Source: Leptospira sp. (GTDB lineage Bacteria > Spirochaetota > Leptospiria > Leptospirales > Leptospiraceae). From it: DNA of 5,142 nt. The notes below the pieces were generated by a model, which was not told the DNA's origin, searched no databases, and saw only the letters and a program-made list of their open reading frames with translations. The position numbers were made by a program, and so were the translations under genes. Of this stretch, positions 1 to 5,142 are shown piece by piece. The DNA lies in contig JALOTI010000398.1 in NCBI GenBank assembly GCA_025457985.1, forward strand, positions 1 through 5,142, written 5' to 3'. Position 1 is the stretch's first letter; each line of letters begins with the position of its first letter.

Positions 1-592
1 GTATCAAATACAAAAAAGGAATAGCTGAAAGAATTTCGATAATCCGTTGCAAAAATAAATCCAATTTACCTGCAAAGTATCCTTGGATTCCACCAATGAT
101 TGATGCGAGTATAACTTCCAAAAAGACAAGAATCAAGCTGAAGGTCATAGCCAGTCGATATCCATAAATGATCCGAGTAAAAACATCCCTACCTCTATCG
201 TCTGTTCCAAACCAATGTTTTAGGGAAGGTTTGTTAGGTGGATTACTTCCTTCCTCCAAACTATCTAGATTGTCTTCGTTGACTCCATATGGTATTGGAG
301 GGAAGACCATAAAGTTTTCTTCCTTTTGGAATAAACTAGATTGATTTAATTTTTTATAATTTGGTTCCGTCAGATTTTCACCCGTGAATTTTGCCTCAGG
401 ATAGAAGAAGAAAATAGGAAAAGATAGTTTGCCATCTGAATAAACAAATAGAGGTTTGTTATTGATAAGTAGAGGTGAAAATAAAGAAATCAAATAGGTA
501 TAAACTAATATAAGTAAGGAGTAATAAGCTCTTTTGTTAGATTTGAACTTATTCCATTTCCGTTGGTTTGCCGGATTTAAAATCAGACTCAT
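1..592 (-). CDS. yejE: YejE-type oligopeptide ABC transporter permease, C-terminally cut by window edge
   Basis: Inner-membrane permease subunit of a Yej (peptide/nickel family) ABC importer, pairing with YejB to form the channel for peptides or peptide-like compounds. The first 197 residues are present and the frame is open to the left edge; E. coli YejE is about 341 residues, so roughly 140 residues, including the EAA loop that contacts the ATPase, lie outside. Seen: the start [16 protein letters not shown], a first membrane segment at about 22-42, then [13 protein letters not shown] (43-55), which closely matches the YejE hallmark NDKPLLV.YDG. A periplasmic stretch of about 80 residues follows, then [19 protein letters not shown] (126-144), the signature of the OppC/DppC/YejE group, and membrane segments from about 147, with [17 protein letters not shown] (167-183). 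The ATG at 592 overlaps the yejB stop as ATGA, implying coupled translation. The family is very likely; the substrate is unknown. In E. coli Yej takes up microcin C and peptides. Confidence 0.93.
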   Translation of the reverse strand, partial: MSLILNPANQRKWNKFKSNKRAYYSLLILVYTYLISLFSPLLINNKPLFVYSDGKLSFPIFFFYPEAKFTGENLTEPNYKKLNQSSLFQKEENFMVFPPIPYGVNEDNLDSLEEGSNPPNKPSLKHWFGTDDRGRDVFTRIIYGYRLAMTFSLILVFLEVILASIIGGIQGYFAGKLDLFLQRIIEILSAIPFLYLI

Positions 593-1599
593 TCGAATTC
601 TATCCTTGGGTCGATCATCACATAACAAAAATCAGAAATGATTTTTCCGAACAGACCCAAAAAACTTTGGGTTAGAAGTAGTCCCATCATTAAATCTGTA
701 TCTCTCTCTCGAACGGCTTCAAAACTGAGGAGTCCCATTCCATCAATGTTAAACACCAGTTCAATAAATAGAGATCCCGAAAAAATTAGCGTTAGGTTAC
801 TTCCAAATCCTGTTGCTATTGGGATCAACGAATTGCGAAAGGCATGTTTAAAAATTGCATCCGAAAAATTCATTCCTTTGGAAAGTGCCGTACGAACGTA
901 TTCTTTTGCAATTTGGTCAAGCAGACTATTTTTCATAAGTAGAGTTAGAACCGCAAAACTACCGATCACATAACAGAGAACGGGCAAAAACATATGATGT
1001 AGGCGGTCTTTGATTTTTCCCAAAGTCGTAAGATCTTCATACATGTCAGATACTTCATGACCCAAAGGAAAAAATGAAAAAACTTCGCCAGATGCAAAAA
1101 TATACAATAGCAACATCGCAAATGCAAAAACTGGAAGAGAGTACGTAAAAAATATCGCAAAACTTGTCAAAAAATCAAAGTTTGTTCCCTCTTTGAGCGC
1201 TTTTTGTATACCAAGTGGTATACAGATTAGATAGGTTAGAAAAAATCCTGAAAGTCCAAAGATCAAAGAAACAGGAAGTTTTTCAAAGATTAGTTCACTT
1301 ACTTTTTTGGAGTGAAGTCTTGATTCTCCCAAATCAAAACGAACAATTTGTTCAAGCCAGTAGAGATATGCGATTGGTGCTGGTTTGTCCAGATGGAGTC
1401 GTTTTTTGATGAGCTCGATTTCTTCTTGTGATATTTGTTTGGTTGATGCCCCAGAAAGATTGGCAGAGCCTTTGATCTTCGCTATTTCGCTATTTAAGGG
1501 TCCTCCTGGTGCAAAATGAGAAATTAAAAATACAACAAAGGTAATTCCTAAAAGAGTAGGAAAAATCAATAGAAAGCGTTTGAGAAAGTACTTCCACAT
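589..1599 (-). CDS. yejB: YejB-type oligopeptide ABC transporter permease
   Basis: Full-length inner-membrane permease of a Yej-type peptide ABC importer, 336 residues (E. coli YejB is about 364). Seen: an N-terminal membrane segment at about 9-28 ending in FAPGGPLN (29-36), the OppB/DppB/YejB signature; a short variable loop (about 40-66, shorter than in E. coli); RFDLGES (87-93); LPVSLIFGL (108-116), which opens the main membrane domain; and segments at roughly 107-128, 143-169, 205-222, 262-285 and 305-327. The EAA loop, [11 protein letters not shown]...HAFRNSLIP (233-260), docks on the ATPase. The C-terminus [10 protein letters not shown] is nearly the YejB ending TLVDPRIDFE, which favours YejB over OppB or DppB. 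The ATG at 1599 lies 3 nt after the lipocalin stop and has a good ribosome binding site (GGGAG, 9 nt upstream). The stop overlaps yejE by 4 nt. Upstream, where yejA would be expected, lies a lipocalin-like gene instead. Confidence 0.95.
   Translation of the reverse strand: MWKYFLKRFLLIFPTLLGITFVVFLISHFAPGGPLNSEIAKIKGSANLSGASTKQISQEEIELIKKRLHLDKPAPIAYLYWLEQIVRFDLGESRLHSKKVSELIFEKLPVSLIFGLSGFFLTYLICIPLGIQKALKEGTNFDFLTSFAIFFTYSLPVFAFAMLLLYIFASGEVFSFFPLGHEVSDMYEDLTTLGKIKDRLHHMFLPVLCYVIGSFAVLTLLMKNSLLDQIAKEYVRTALSKGMNFSDAIFKHAFRNSLIPIATGFGSNLTLIFSGSLFIELVFNIDGMGLLSFEAVRERDTDLMMGLLLTQSFLGLFGKIISDFCYVMIDPRIEFE
603..607 (-). promoter_or_regulatory. Ribosome binding site of yejE
   Basis: AAGGA on the minus strand, about 10 nt before the yejE ATG at 592 and inside the 3' end of yejB. 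Together with the ATGA stop-start overlap it supports the 592 start. Confidence 0.5.
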
Positions 1600-1602
1600 A
1601 AA

Positions 1603-2652
1603 TTAGAACTCCCACCAGTCTTTCTTTTTTTTGTATCCCTTCAATTCTAAATATCCAAATCCTTTTGTTTTTTCCACGGGATTCTTTGCCTGAATCAATC
1701 CTTCCCAATAGACAATCCCAGTCGATTTCCTTCCATCAAACTCTTGTTCGTTGAAATAAGGTGAAATTTCCCAACTTCCTCCAGGATATTCGATTTTCCA
1801 CTCTAAGGGATATTCTATATTTGTATCAGAACTTTTCCATAATTTTGGTTTCGGTTGCATTTGGACCTGTCCAGGAGTATGGAAGTACTCGATCTTTCCG
1901 TCTGCAGTTCTCATGGAACCAAAAATAGAATGTGGTTTATCGACTTTTTCTCTAAACCGAAAGAAGACAAAATCACTTCCAGTTTCTGTAGATATGCAGA
2001 CCCAATCCCACCCCGACTCTTTTGAAGACAGAGTGAAACTGCCCTTTGATTTGCCATCCTCTTCACTCCATTCATGATCAAGCCATGATTGGCCTGATAC
2101 AATTTTGTAAATCTTATCCTTTACCCTGATTGTTCCTTTGGATTCCAGTCTCGGATAACTGTAGTAATGTGAATAGATTGCTGGATTGGTGTGAGACTTC
2201 GGCGAGAGTCCATTTTTACCTTGCGGAAATATGCCAAAATTGCCCTTGAGATGTAGATCAAGTGAAATGAGTTGGGATTTGGGTTGAACATTTAAATGGA
2301 ATTCATTTTGGTTGAGGATATTTGCCTCATATTCACCGCTCCAAAGTTTGGATTCCGTAAAACCAGATAGGCCTCCAATGTTTCTTTTTATGATTTGTTC
2401 CGTGTAGTGTTTGCGATTCTTAACATCCGAGATAGCAAAGTGTACTGGGTATAATTCGGACTGTGATTCATCCTTGAGTTTCACTCTGAAGAATGAAAGT
2501 TCATATCCAAAGGTTTCCCCTGATTCGGCATTTAGAATTCCGACAAAGTATACCCATTCCAATGCAAAATTTTTGTGGAAACTATGATCCTTTGGAAATT
2601 GAAATTGGAAAAAGATACAAAGAACACCTAACAAAAAAAGTTTTTTAACCAT
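1603..2652 (-). CDS. Secreted lipocalin-like protein of the AttH / CrtC (hydroxyneurosporene synthase-like) family
   Basis: A 349-residue protein of the AttH/CrtC lipocalin-like family (predicted secreted hydrolases, COG5621 type), expected to be exported. An uncleaved or cleavable signal segment spans about 4-19; there is no clear AxA site, and Cys12 lacks a convincing lipobox, so lipoprotein status is open. Family landmarks in order: LEWVYFVGIL (31-40, usually EWWY.TG.L), FGYELSFFR (48-56), YYSYPRLESKG (163-173), the hallmark GQSWLDHEWS (187-196), GWDWVCI (214-220), YWEGLIQA (315-322) and GFGYLELKGY (331-340). Both lipocalin-like halves therefore appear complete. CrtC hydrates carotenoids, but most AttH-like proteins have no known reaction, and no carotenoid gene is nearby, so a hydratase role should not be assumed. 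The ATG at 2652 lies inside the end of the phosphatase gene (8-nt overlap) with no strong ribosome binding site, suggesting coupling. It precedes yejB by 3 nt, so a role in binding or processing what Yej imports is an inference. Confidence 0.88.
   Translation of the reverse strand: MVKKLFLLGVLCIFFQFQFPKDHSFHKNFALEWVYFVGILNAESGETFGYELSFFRVKLKDESQSELYPVHFAISDVKNRKHYTEQIIKRNIGGLSGFTESKLWSGEYEANILNQNEFHLNVQPKSQLISLDLHLKGNFGIFPQGKNGLSPKSHTNPAIYSHYYSYPRLESKGTIRVKDKIYKIVSGQSWLDHEWSEEDGKSKGSFTLSSKESGWDWVCISTETGSDFVFFRFREKVDKPHSIFGSMRTADGKIEYFHTPGQVQMQPKPKLWKSSDTNIEYPLEWKIEYPGGSWEISPYFNEQEFDGRKSTGIVYWEGLIQAKNPVEKTKGFGYLELKGYKKKKDWWEF
1609..1613 (-). promoter_or_regulatory. Ribosome binding site of yejB
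   Basis: GGGAG on the minus strand (within GGTGGGAG, 1616-1609), 9 nt before the yejB ATG at 1599. It lies inside the last codons of the lipocalin-like gene, so ribosomes finishing that gene can reinitiate on yejB. It is the clearest Shine-Dalgarno site in the window and supports the 1599 start. Confidence 0.7.
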
Positions 2653-4246
2653 CCAAAGTCGATGCCCATTTTTTTTCGAGAGGGAGAATATGTTTGTAAG
2701 TGGATTCGATTCGCCTCATTCGTTCTATTGTATCTTTCATTTTTTTTCGATCTGAAAGTTTTTCATACACTTTTGCGAGATTGTACAGAATAGACAGATT
2801 TGAATCATTAATGGAATGAGCTTTTTTCCATTCTATTTCCGCTTTTTCAAAATTCCCTTGTTTGTAATAACAATAACCCAGAACAGCATGCGATAAAAAA
2901 TGATTGGTTTTGAATTTGTTGTAAGTCTCCAAGAGGGAGATTGCTCTGTCAAGTTGGCCAGAATAGGCAAGAGCACGACCAAACGAAAGTTGTGTTTCAA
3001 GCTCTCTCGGTAGGATTGTATATGCCTTTTCGAATTCTTTAACGGCGGTTTTGTAGTCTTTGCTTCGAAGAGCCCTGTCTCCCTTTCCTTTGTATTCATT
3101 AAATTCGGGTTTGGCGAGAATTTTTTCAATACTATCTTGTATGGAAAGTTCACCTACATTTTGGATTTCTTCAATCAATCGATCTTCGCCAAATGCTTCA
3201 CCTTGGTCATTTTCGGCTTCCGTAACCCCATCTGTGTAGAGAAAGATTTTGTCACCAGGCTCCATCTGAATGGAATAATCTTTGTATGTTTCTCCCGCAT
3301 CTGGAAACATTCCTAAAAAAGTTCCTTCCCCGTCTAGGGATTCTGCTTTTTTTGTTTTTTGTCTATAGAGGATGGGCCGCGGGTGACCCGCAATTGAATA
3401 CACCACCTTATAATCATTATGGATTAACACATAAACACAAGTTGTATAACCCTGCTGTTTGACAAGGTCCAATAGATCTCGATTGATGTTTTTAAATGTG
3501 TCCGAAGGTTTTGGATGTTTATAATTAGAAAATAACAATTTCGAAAGTGCGGTAATAAAGGCTGCTGGAACTCCATGACCTGAAACATCACATACGGAAA
3601 CACCCAACCTATCAGAGGATAGGGGGAAGTAATCATAGTAGTCGCCACTGACTTCTTGCATTGGGTAAAACCCGGTCCAAAATTGAATCCCATTCCAATC
3701 TGGAATGATCTCAGGGATCAAACCCTTTTGGATATTTTTTGCGAGTTTTAAATCCTTTGCGATAGACTTTTGTTTTTTTTCTAATTCTTGTTTAAACGAT
3801 TTTAATACTTCGACAGCGGCTTCAAGATCCCTATTTTCGATTGCCAATTCTCTTGATTTTCCGACTACATCCTTAACATCAACAATAGAAATTTCTTCCA
3901 GTTCTGCATCGGTTCTTGAAGCGATCATAACCCGATGTCTATTTGTAATATCATCCTTTGTTAGTCTGGAGCGCGATAATTGGAGTTGGTCATCATTCCA
4001 TTCCATTTCATATTCATTGGAGTCTGCACCAAACTGAATTTCATCACCGAGTTCTTTGTGCGCCATATGGATTCCAAAGAGTTTTGTCTTTGTCATTCGG
4101 ATTGAAAAGGTTTTTAGTTCAAATAGTACGGAAAGACCATTTAACATCCCTTGAAAAAAAACGGCATCATACCATTTTTCTTTGAATTGAAGGTGGTAGT
4201 GAAAAACAAATTGAACATGATTTTCTGTCAGAAACTTAATGTTCAA
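2645..4246 (-). CDS. SpoIIE/RsbU-type PP2C phosphatase with C-terminal TPR repeats
   Basis: Cytoplasmic signalling protein of 533 residues with no membrane segment. Residues 1-120 form a domain I do not recognise (KEKWYDAVFFQGMLNGLS at 22-39, FGIHMAHKELGDEIQFGAD at 57-75). About 128-168 is charged and helical, probably a coiled-coil signalling helix. The PP2C domain begins with AKNIQKGLIP (169-178) and carries GDYYDY (201-206), DVSGHG (220-225, metal ligand), AGHPRPIL (286-293) and YTDGVTEA (337-344). About four TPR units follow: 386-415, 418-448, 451-483 and 484-517. Family members dephosphorylate Ser/Thr-phosphorylated anti-sigma antagonists (partner switching). The usual closing DDxT motif with its metal-binding Asp is missing; the sequence passes from FGEDRLIEEI straight into TPRs. 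The start is TTG, since the frame is closed by a TGA at 4282-4280 and no ATG appears until residue 34. No clear ribosome binding site is seen, so the true N-terminus is uncertain. The stop overlaps the lipocalin gene by 8 nt. Confidence 0.93.
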   Translation of the reverse strand: MNIKFLTENHVQFVFHYHLQFKEKWYDAVFFQGMLNGLSVLFELKTFSIRMTKTKLFGIHMAHKELGDEIQFGADSNEYEMEWNDDQLQLSRSRLTKDDITNRHRVMIASRTDAELEEISIVDVKDVVGKSRELAIENRDLEAAVEVLKSFKQELEKKQKSIAKDLKLAKNIQKGLIPEIIPDWNGIQFWTGFYPMQEVSGDYYDYFPLSSDRLGVSVCDVSGHGVPAAFITALSKLLFSNYKHPKPSDTFKNINRDLLDLVKQQGYTTCVYVLIHNDYKVVYSIAGHPRPILYRQKTKKAESLDGEGTFLGMFPDAGETYKDYSIQMEPGDKIFLYTDGVTEAENDQGEAFGEDRLIEEIQNVGELSIQDSIEKILAKPEFNEYKGKGDRALRSKDYKTAVKEFEKAYTILPRELETQLSFGRALAYSGQLDRAISLLETYNKFKTNHFLSHAVLGYCYYKQGNFEKAEIEWKKAHSINDSNLSILYNLAKVYEKLSDRKKMKDTIERMRRIESTYKHILPLEKKWASTLDG

Positions 4247-4260
4247 ATAAGCTGTTCTTG

Positions 4261-4389
4261 TTAAACGGTTGATCGATATTCAGTTAAATCATCCATATTT
4301 TGTATTAGACTGTTATAGCTATGCAAGAGTTTAAGTAAAGACAAGTTACCATATTTGTCGCCGATGTGTTCACTTACTGATGATTTCAT
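4261..4389 (-). CDS. Small 42-residue ORF, or C-terminal remnant of a truncated gene
   Basis: An ATG-started frame of 42 residues beginning MKSSVSEHIGDKYGNLSLLK and ending MDDLTEYRSTV, with TAA at 4263-4261. I do not recognise it. Its composition is protein-like: soluble, with a helical run of leucines (18-29) and a balanced charged tail. It contains 4 CpG, unlike the sequence just upstream. It ends 14 nt before the phosphatase TTG and shares its strand, so it would be the first gene of the same operon. No ribosome binding site precedes the ATG, and an in-frame TAA sits 12 nt upstream (4401-4399). The compositional break of the window falls at its start. It may therefore be the surviving tail of a longer gene cut at a sequence join near 4390, rather than a complete small protein. 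Being so short, it could also be chance. Confidence 0.45.
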   Translation of the reverse strand: MKSSVSEHIGDKYGNLSLLKLLHSYNSLIQNMDDLTEYRSTV

Positions 4390-4407
4390 TTGAGCAGTTT
4401 AGTGGTC

Positions 4408-4417
4408 GCCAGCTGGC
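4408..4417. repeat. 10-bp perfect palindrome GCCAGCTGGC
   Basis: A perfect inverted repeat with no spacer just upstream of the small ORF, first of three such 10-bp palindromes within 113 bp. It could be a binding site for a dimeric regulator, or chance. TGGC recurs at 4434-4437, giving an alternative hairpin with GCCAG. Confidence 0.4.
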
Positions 4418-4437
4418 AAAATCTTTGGCTAACTGGC

Positions 4438-4447
4438 ATGAGCTCAT
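4438..4447. repeat. 10-bp perfect palindrome ATGAGCTCAT
   Basis: The second perfect 10-bp palindrome, 20 bp after the first. Its sequence differs from the other two, so they are not copies of one operator, although all share an AGCT or AATT core. Function unknown. Confidence 0.4.
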
Positions 4448-4492
4448 AGCATCCTGTCATCCTGATAAGTGATAAATCTGGAAATTCTGTTG

Positions 4493-4554
4493 ACTGCTAG
4501 ATAGACTGAGCTGAATTCAGTCCTGTGGGAAAAAGACTTAAATTACTAGCAGTT
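4493..4554. repeat. Spaced inverted repeat ACTGCTAG / CTAGCAGT
   Basis: The 8-bp arms at 4493-4500 and 4547-4554 are exact reverse complements and enclose the CTGAATTCAG palindrome, giving a possible nested stem-loop. The arms are short, and the 46-bp interior makes this weak evidence for a real structure. Confidence 0.3.
4511..4520. repeat. 10-bp perfect palindrome CTGAATTCAG within a short hairpin
   Basis: The third perfect 10-bp palindrome. An alternative stem pairs GACTGA (4504-4509) with TCAGTC (4517-4522) around a 7-nt loop. No T-run follows on either strand, so it is not a typical intrinsic terminator. Confidence 0.4.
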
Positions 4555-4757
4555 GAGTTCTGTAAGCTCAGCTGAAGTACTCGAGATAAAGATATAGTTT
4601 GAAGGTCAATCAAGTTCTTTAGGTTCTCCCAAACACTAGATTGTGTTTGCTAATATTGTTTAAGATGCATTATCAGTTGTCAGGGCTAATGGCAAAGCGA
4701 TCTCATTTTAGTCTTGTGCTTACCAATCGGCACTGATTACTGTTTCTCTGCAGTTTA

Positions 4758-4835
4758 TGTTATCAGTGACAAATGCAAGGTTGAGGATTTAGGCAATGAT
4801 AACCGGTGCTCCAGTGAAGGACACGCTGTTATCAG
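4758..4835 (+). repeat. 9-bp direct repeat TGTTATCAG, two copies
   Basis: Exact copies at 4758-4766 and 4827-4835, 69 bp apart; a shorter TTATCAG also lies at 4670-4676. No gene lies between them and no longer identity surrounds them, so they may be coincidence. Confidence 0.25.
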
Positions 4836-5142
4836 CTCTTTTGCCTGGTTTCTTGTTGAGGATACTTGAACTGGATTTTGAACTGAATCTTTGGAACTGT
4901 CATTTGAGCTCGAGGTCCAAATTTTGCTGGCCAGTTGAAGGCGTCATTAACAGTCGTCATATCTGTATCTTGCTGTTTGTTCTTCTGATTCTGATTCTTA
5001 GTTTGGCTGTCAGTCAGAGCAGCGTTGGGGCTGATTACAACTTATTCGTAATATCTTTTATCTTTGTCCATTAAACGTTACTAACAGAGTGTCAACTGTC
5101 TCCCATTTTCATACATAACTTCATCAGCAAAATTTACAGATG

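Larger units (their letters stand above)
4390..5142. other. Gene-less region of unusual composition, possibly foreign or chimeric
   Basis: No convincing gene, RNA gene, transposase, promoter or terminator was found in these 753 bp on either strand. Frames are repeatedly closed by stops; the longest open stretch (4796-5074, plus) has no recognisable motif. GC is about 40 % by hand count, as high as the coding part, although low-GC bacterial spacers are normally richer in AT. CpG occurs only 12 times where about 30 would be expected from base composition, while the phosphatase gene (3001-3900) has about 30 in 900 bp. TG and CA steps are plentiful. This pattern is typical of methylated eukaryotic DNA and unlike the adjacent genes. 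It could be a chimeric assembly end, an integrated foreign segment or a real but atypical intergenic region. Confidence 0.55.

Noticed and set aside
638..973. 111-residue plus-strand frame antisense to yejB
   Set aside because: yejB has strong family motifs over the whole interval; the opposite frame is a shadow with no motif.
1603..2652. Annotation as a carotenoid 1,2-hydratase (CrtC)
   Set aside because: The fold family fits, but no carotenoid gene is nearby and most family members have no proven activity; only the family is claimed.
2833..3153. 106-residue minus-strand frame inside the phosphatase gene, considered as a frameshifted end of the PP2C domain
   Set aside because: It contains no DDxT motif or PP2C-like strand, and the main frame continues cleanly into TPRs, so a frameshift does not explain the missing motif.
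3705..4037. 110-residue serine-rich plus-strand frame
   Set aside because: Antisense shadow of the phosphatase coiled-coil and N-terminal region; its Ser richness mirrors Glu, Lys and Asp codons on the other strand.
4511..4916. GAATTC, CTCGAG and CTGCAG sites read as cloning linkers or vector sequence
   Set aside because: The sites are scattered singly, with no polylinker, vector backbone or adapter sequence around them.
4796..5074. 92-residue plus-strand open frame with a hydrophobic C-terminal stretch and a GAGG sequence 9 nt before its ATG
   Set aside because: No recognisable motif, patchy Cys/Trp-rich composition, and it lies in CpG-poor sequence with no other coding sign. A frame of this length is expected by chance; conservation would be needed to revive it.
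4390..5142. CRISPR array, tRNA, insertion sequence or intrinsic terminator
   Set aside because: There are no regularly spaced repeats, no tRNA T-arm or cloverleaf, no transposase or long terminal inverted repeats, and no GC-rich stem followed by a T-run.

Overview
The window looks like a chromosomal piece of a spirochaete of the Leptospira type, probably one of the saprophytic, roughly 38-40 % GC lineages. This assignment is inference. It rests on the low-GC, non-vertebrate-like coding composition and on an RsbU/SpoIIE-type phosphatase with a C-terminal TPR array, a style common in Leptospira. No rRNA or other marker gene is present to confirm it.

All genes that can be supported lie on the minus strand and read right to left as one compact block from about 4389 to the left edge. 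The order is: a 42-residue small ORF or gene remnant (4389-4261); a PP2C (SpoIIE/RsbU) phosphatase with TPR repeats (4246-2645, TTG start); a secreted AttH/CrtC-type lipocalin-like protein (2652-1603); a YejB-type ABC permease (1599-589); and a YejE-type ABC permease (592-1, running off the left edge). The junctions are 14 nt apart, 8 nt overlapping, 3 nt apart and a 4-nt ATGA overlap. There is no room for internal promoters or terminators, so the block is almost certainly co-transcribed and partly translationally coupled. yejF (ATPase) would be expected just beyond the left edge. yejA (periplasmic binding protein) is not at its usual place upstream of yejB in this window.

Together the genes suggest an oligopeptide or peptide-like import system of the Yej family, made from the same message as a secreted lipocalin-like protein and a cytoplasmic signalling phosphatase. 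Three points are odd. The phosphatase domain lacks the C-terminal DDxT metal-binding motif usual in its family. A lipocalin-like gene sits where a substrate-binding protein would be expected. The phosphatase has a non-ATG start with no clear ribosome binding site.

The right-hand part (about 4390-5142) is different. It has no convincing gene, its GC is about 40 % (high for non-coding DNA here), CpG is clearly depleted (12 CpG in 753 bp by hand count, about 0.4 of expectation), and it has a cluster of three 10-bp perfect palindromes. It may be foreign DNA, a chimeric assembly join, or an unusual intergenic region, and the join would fall near 4390. I see no CRISPR array, tRNA, rRNA, transposase or defence system. 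No clearly new biological system is proven; the best candidate is the phosphatase-lipocalin-Yej operon.
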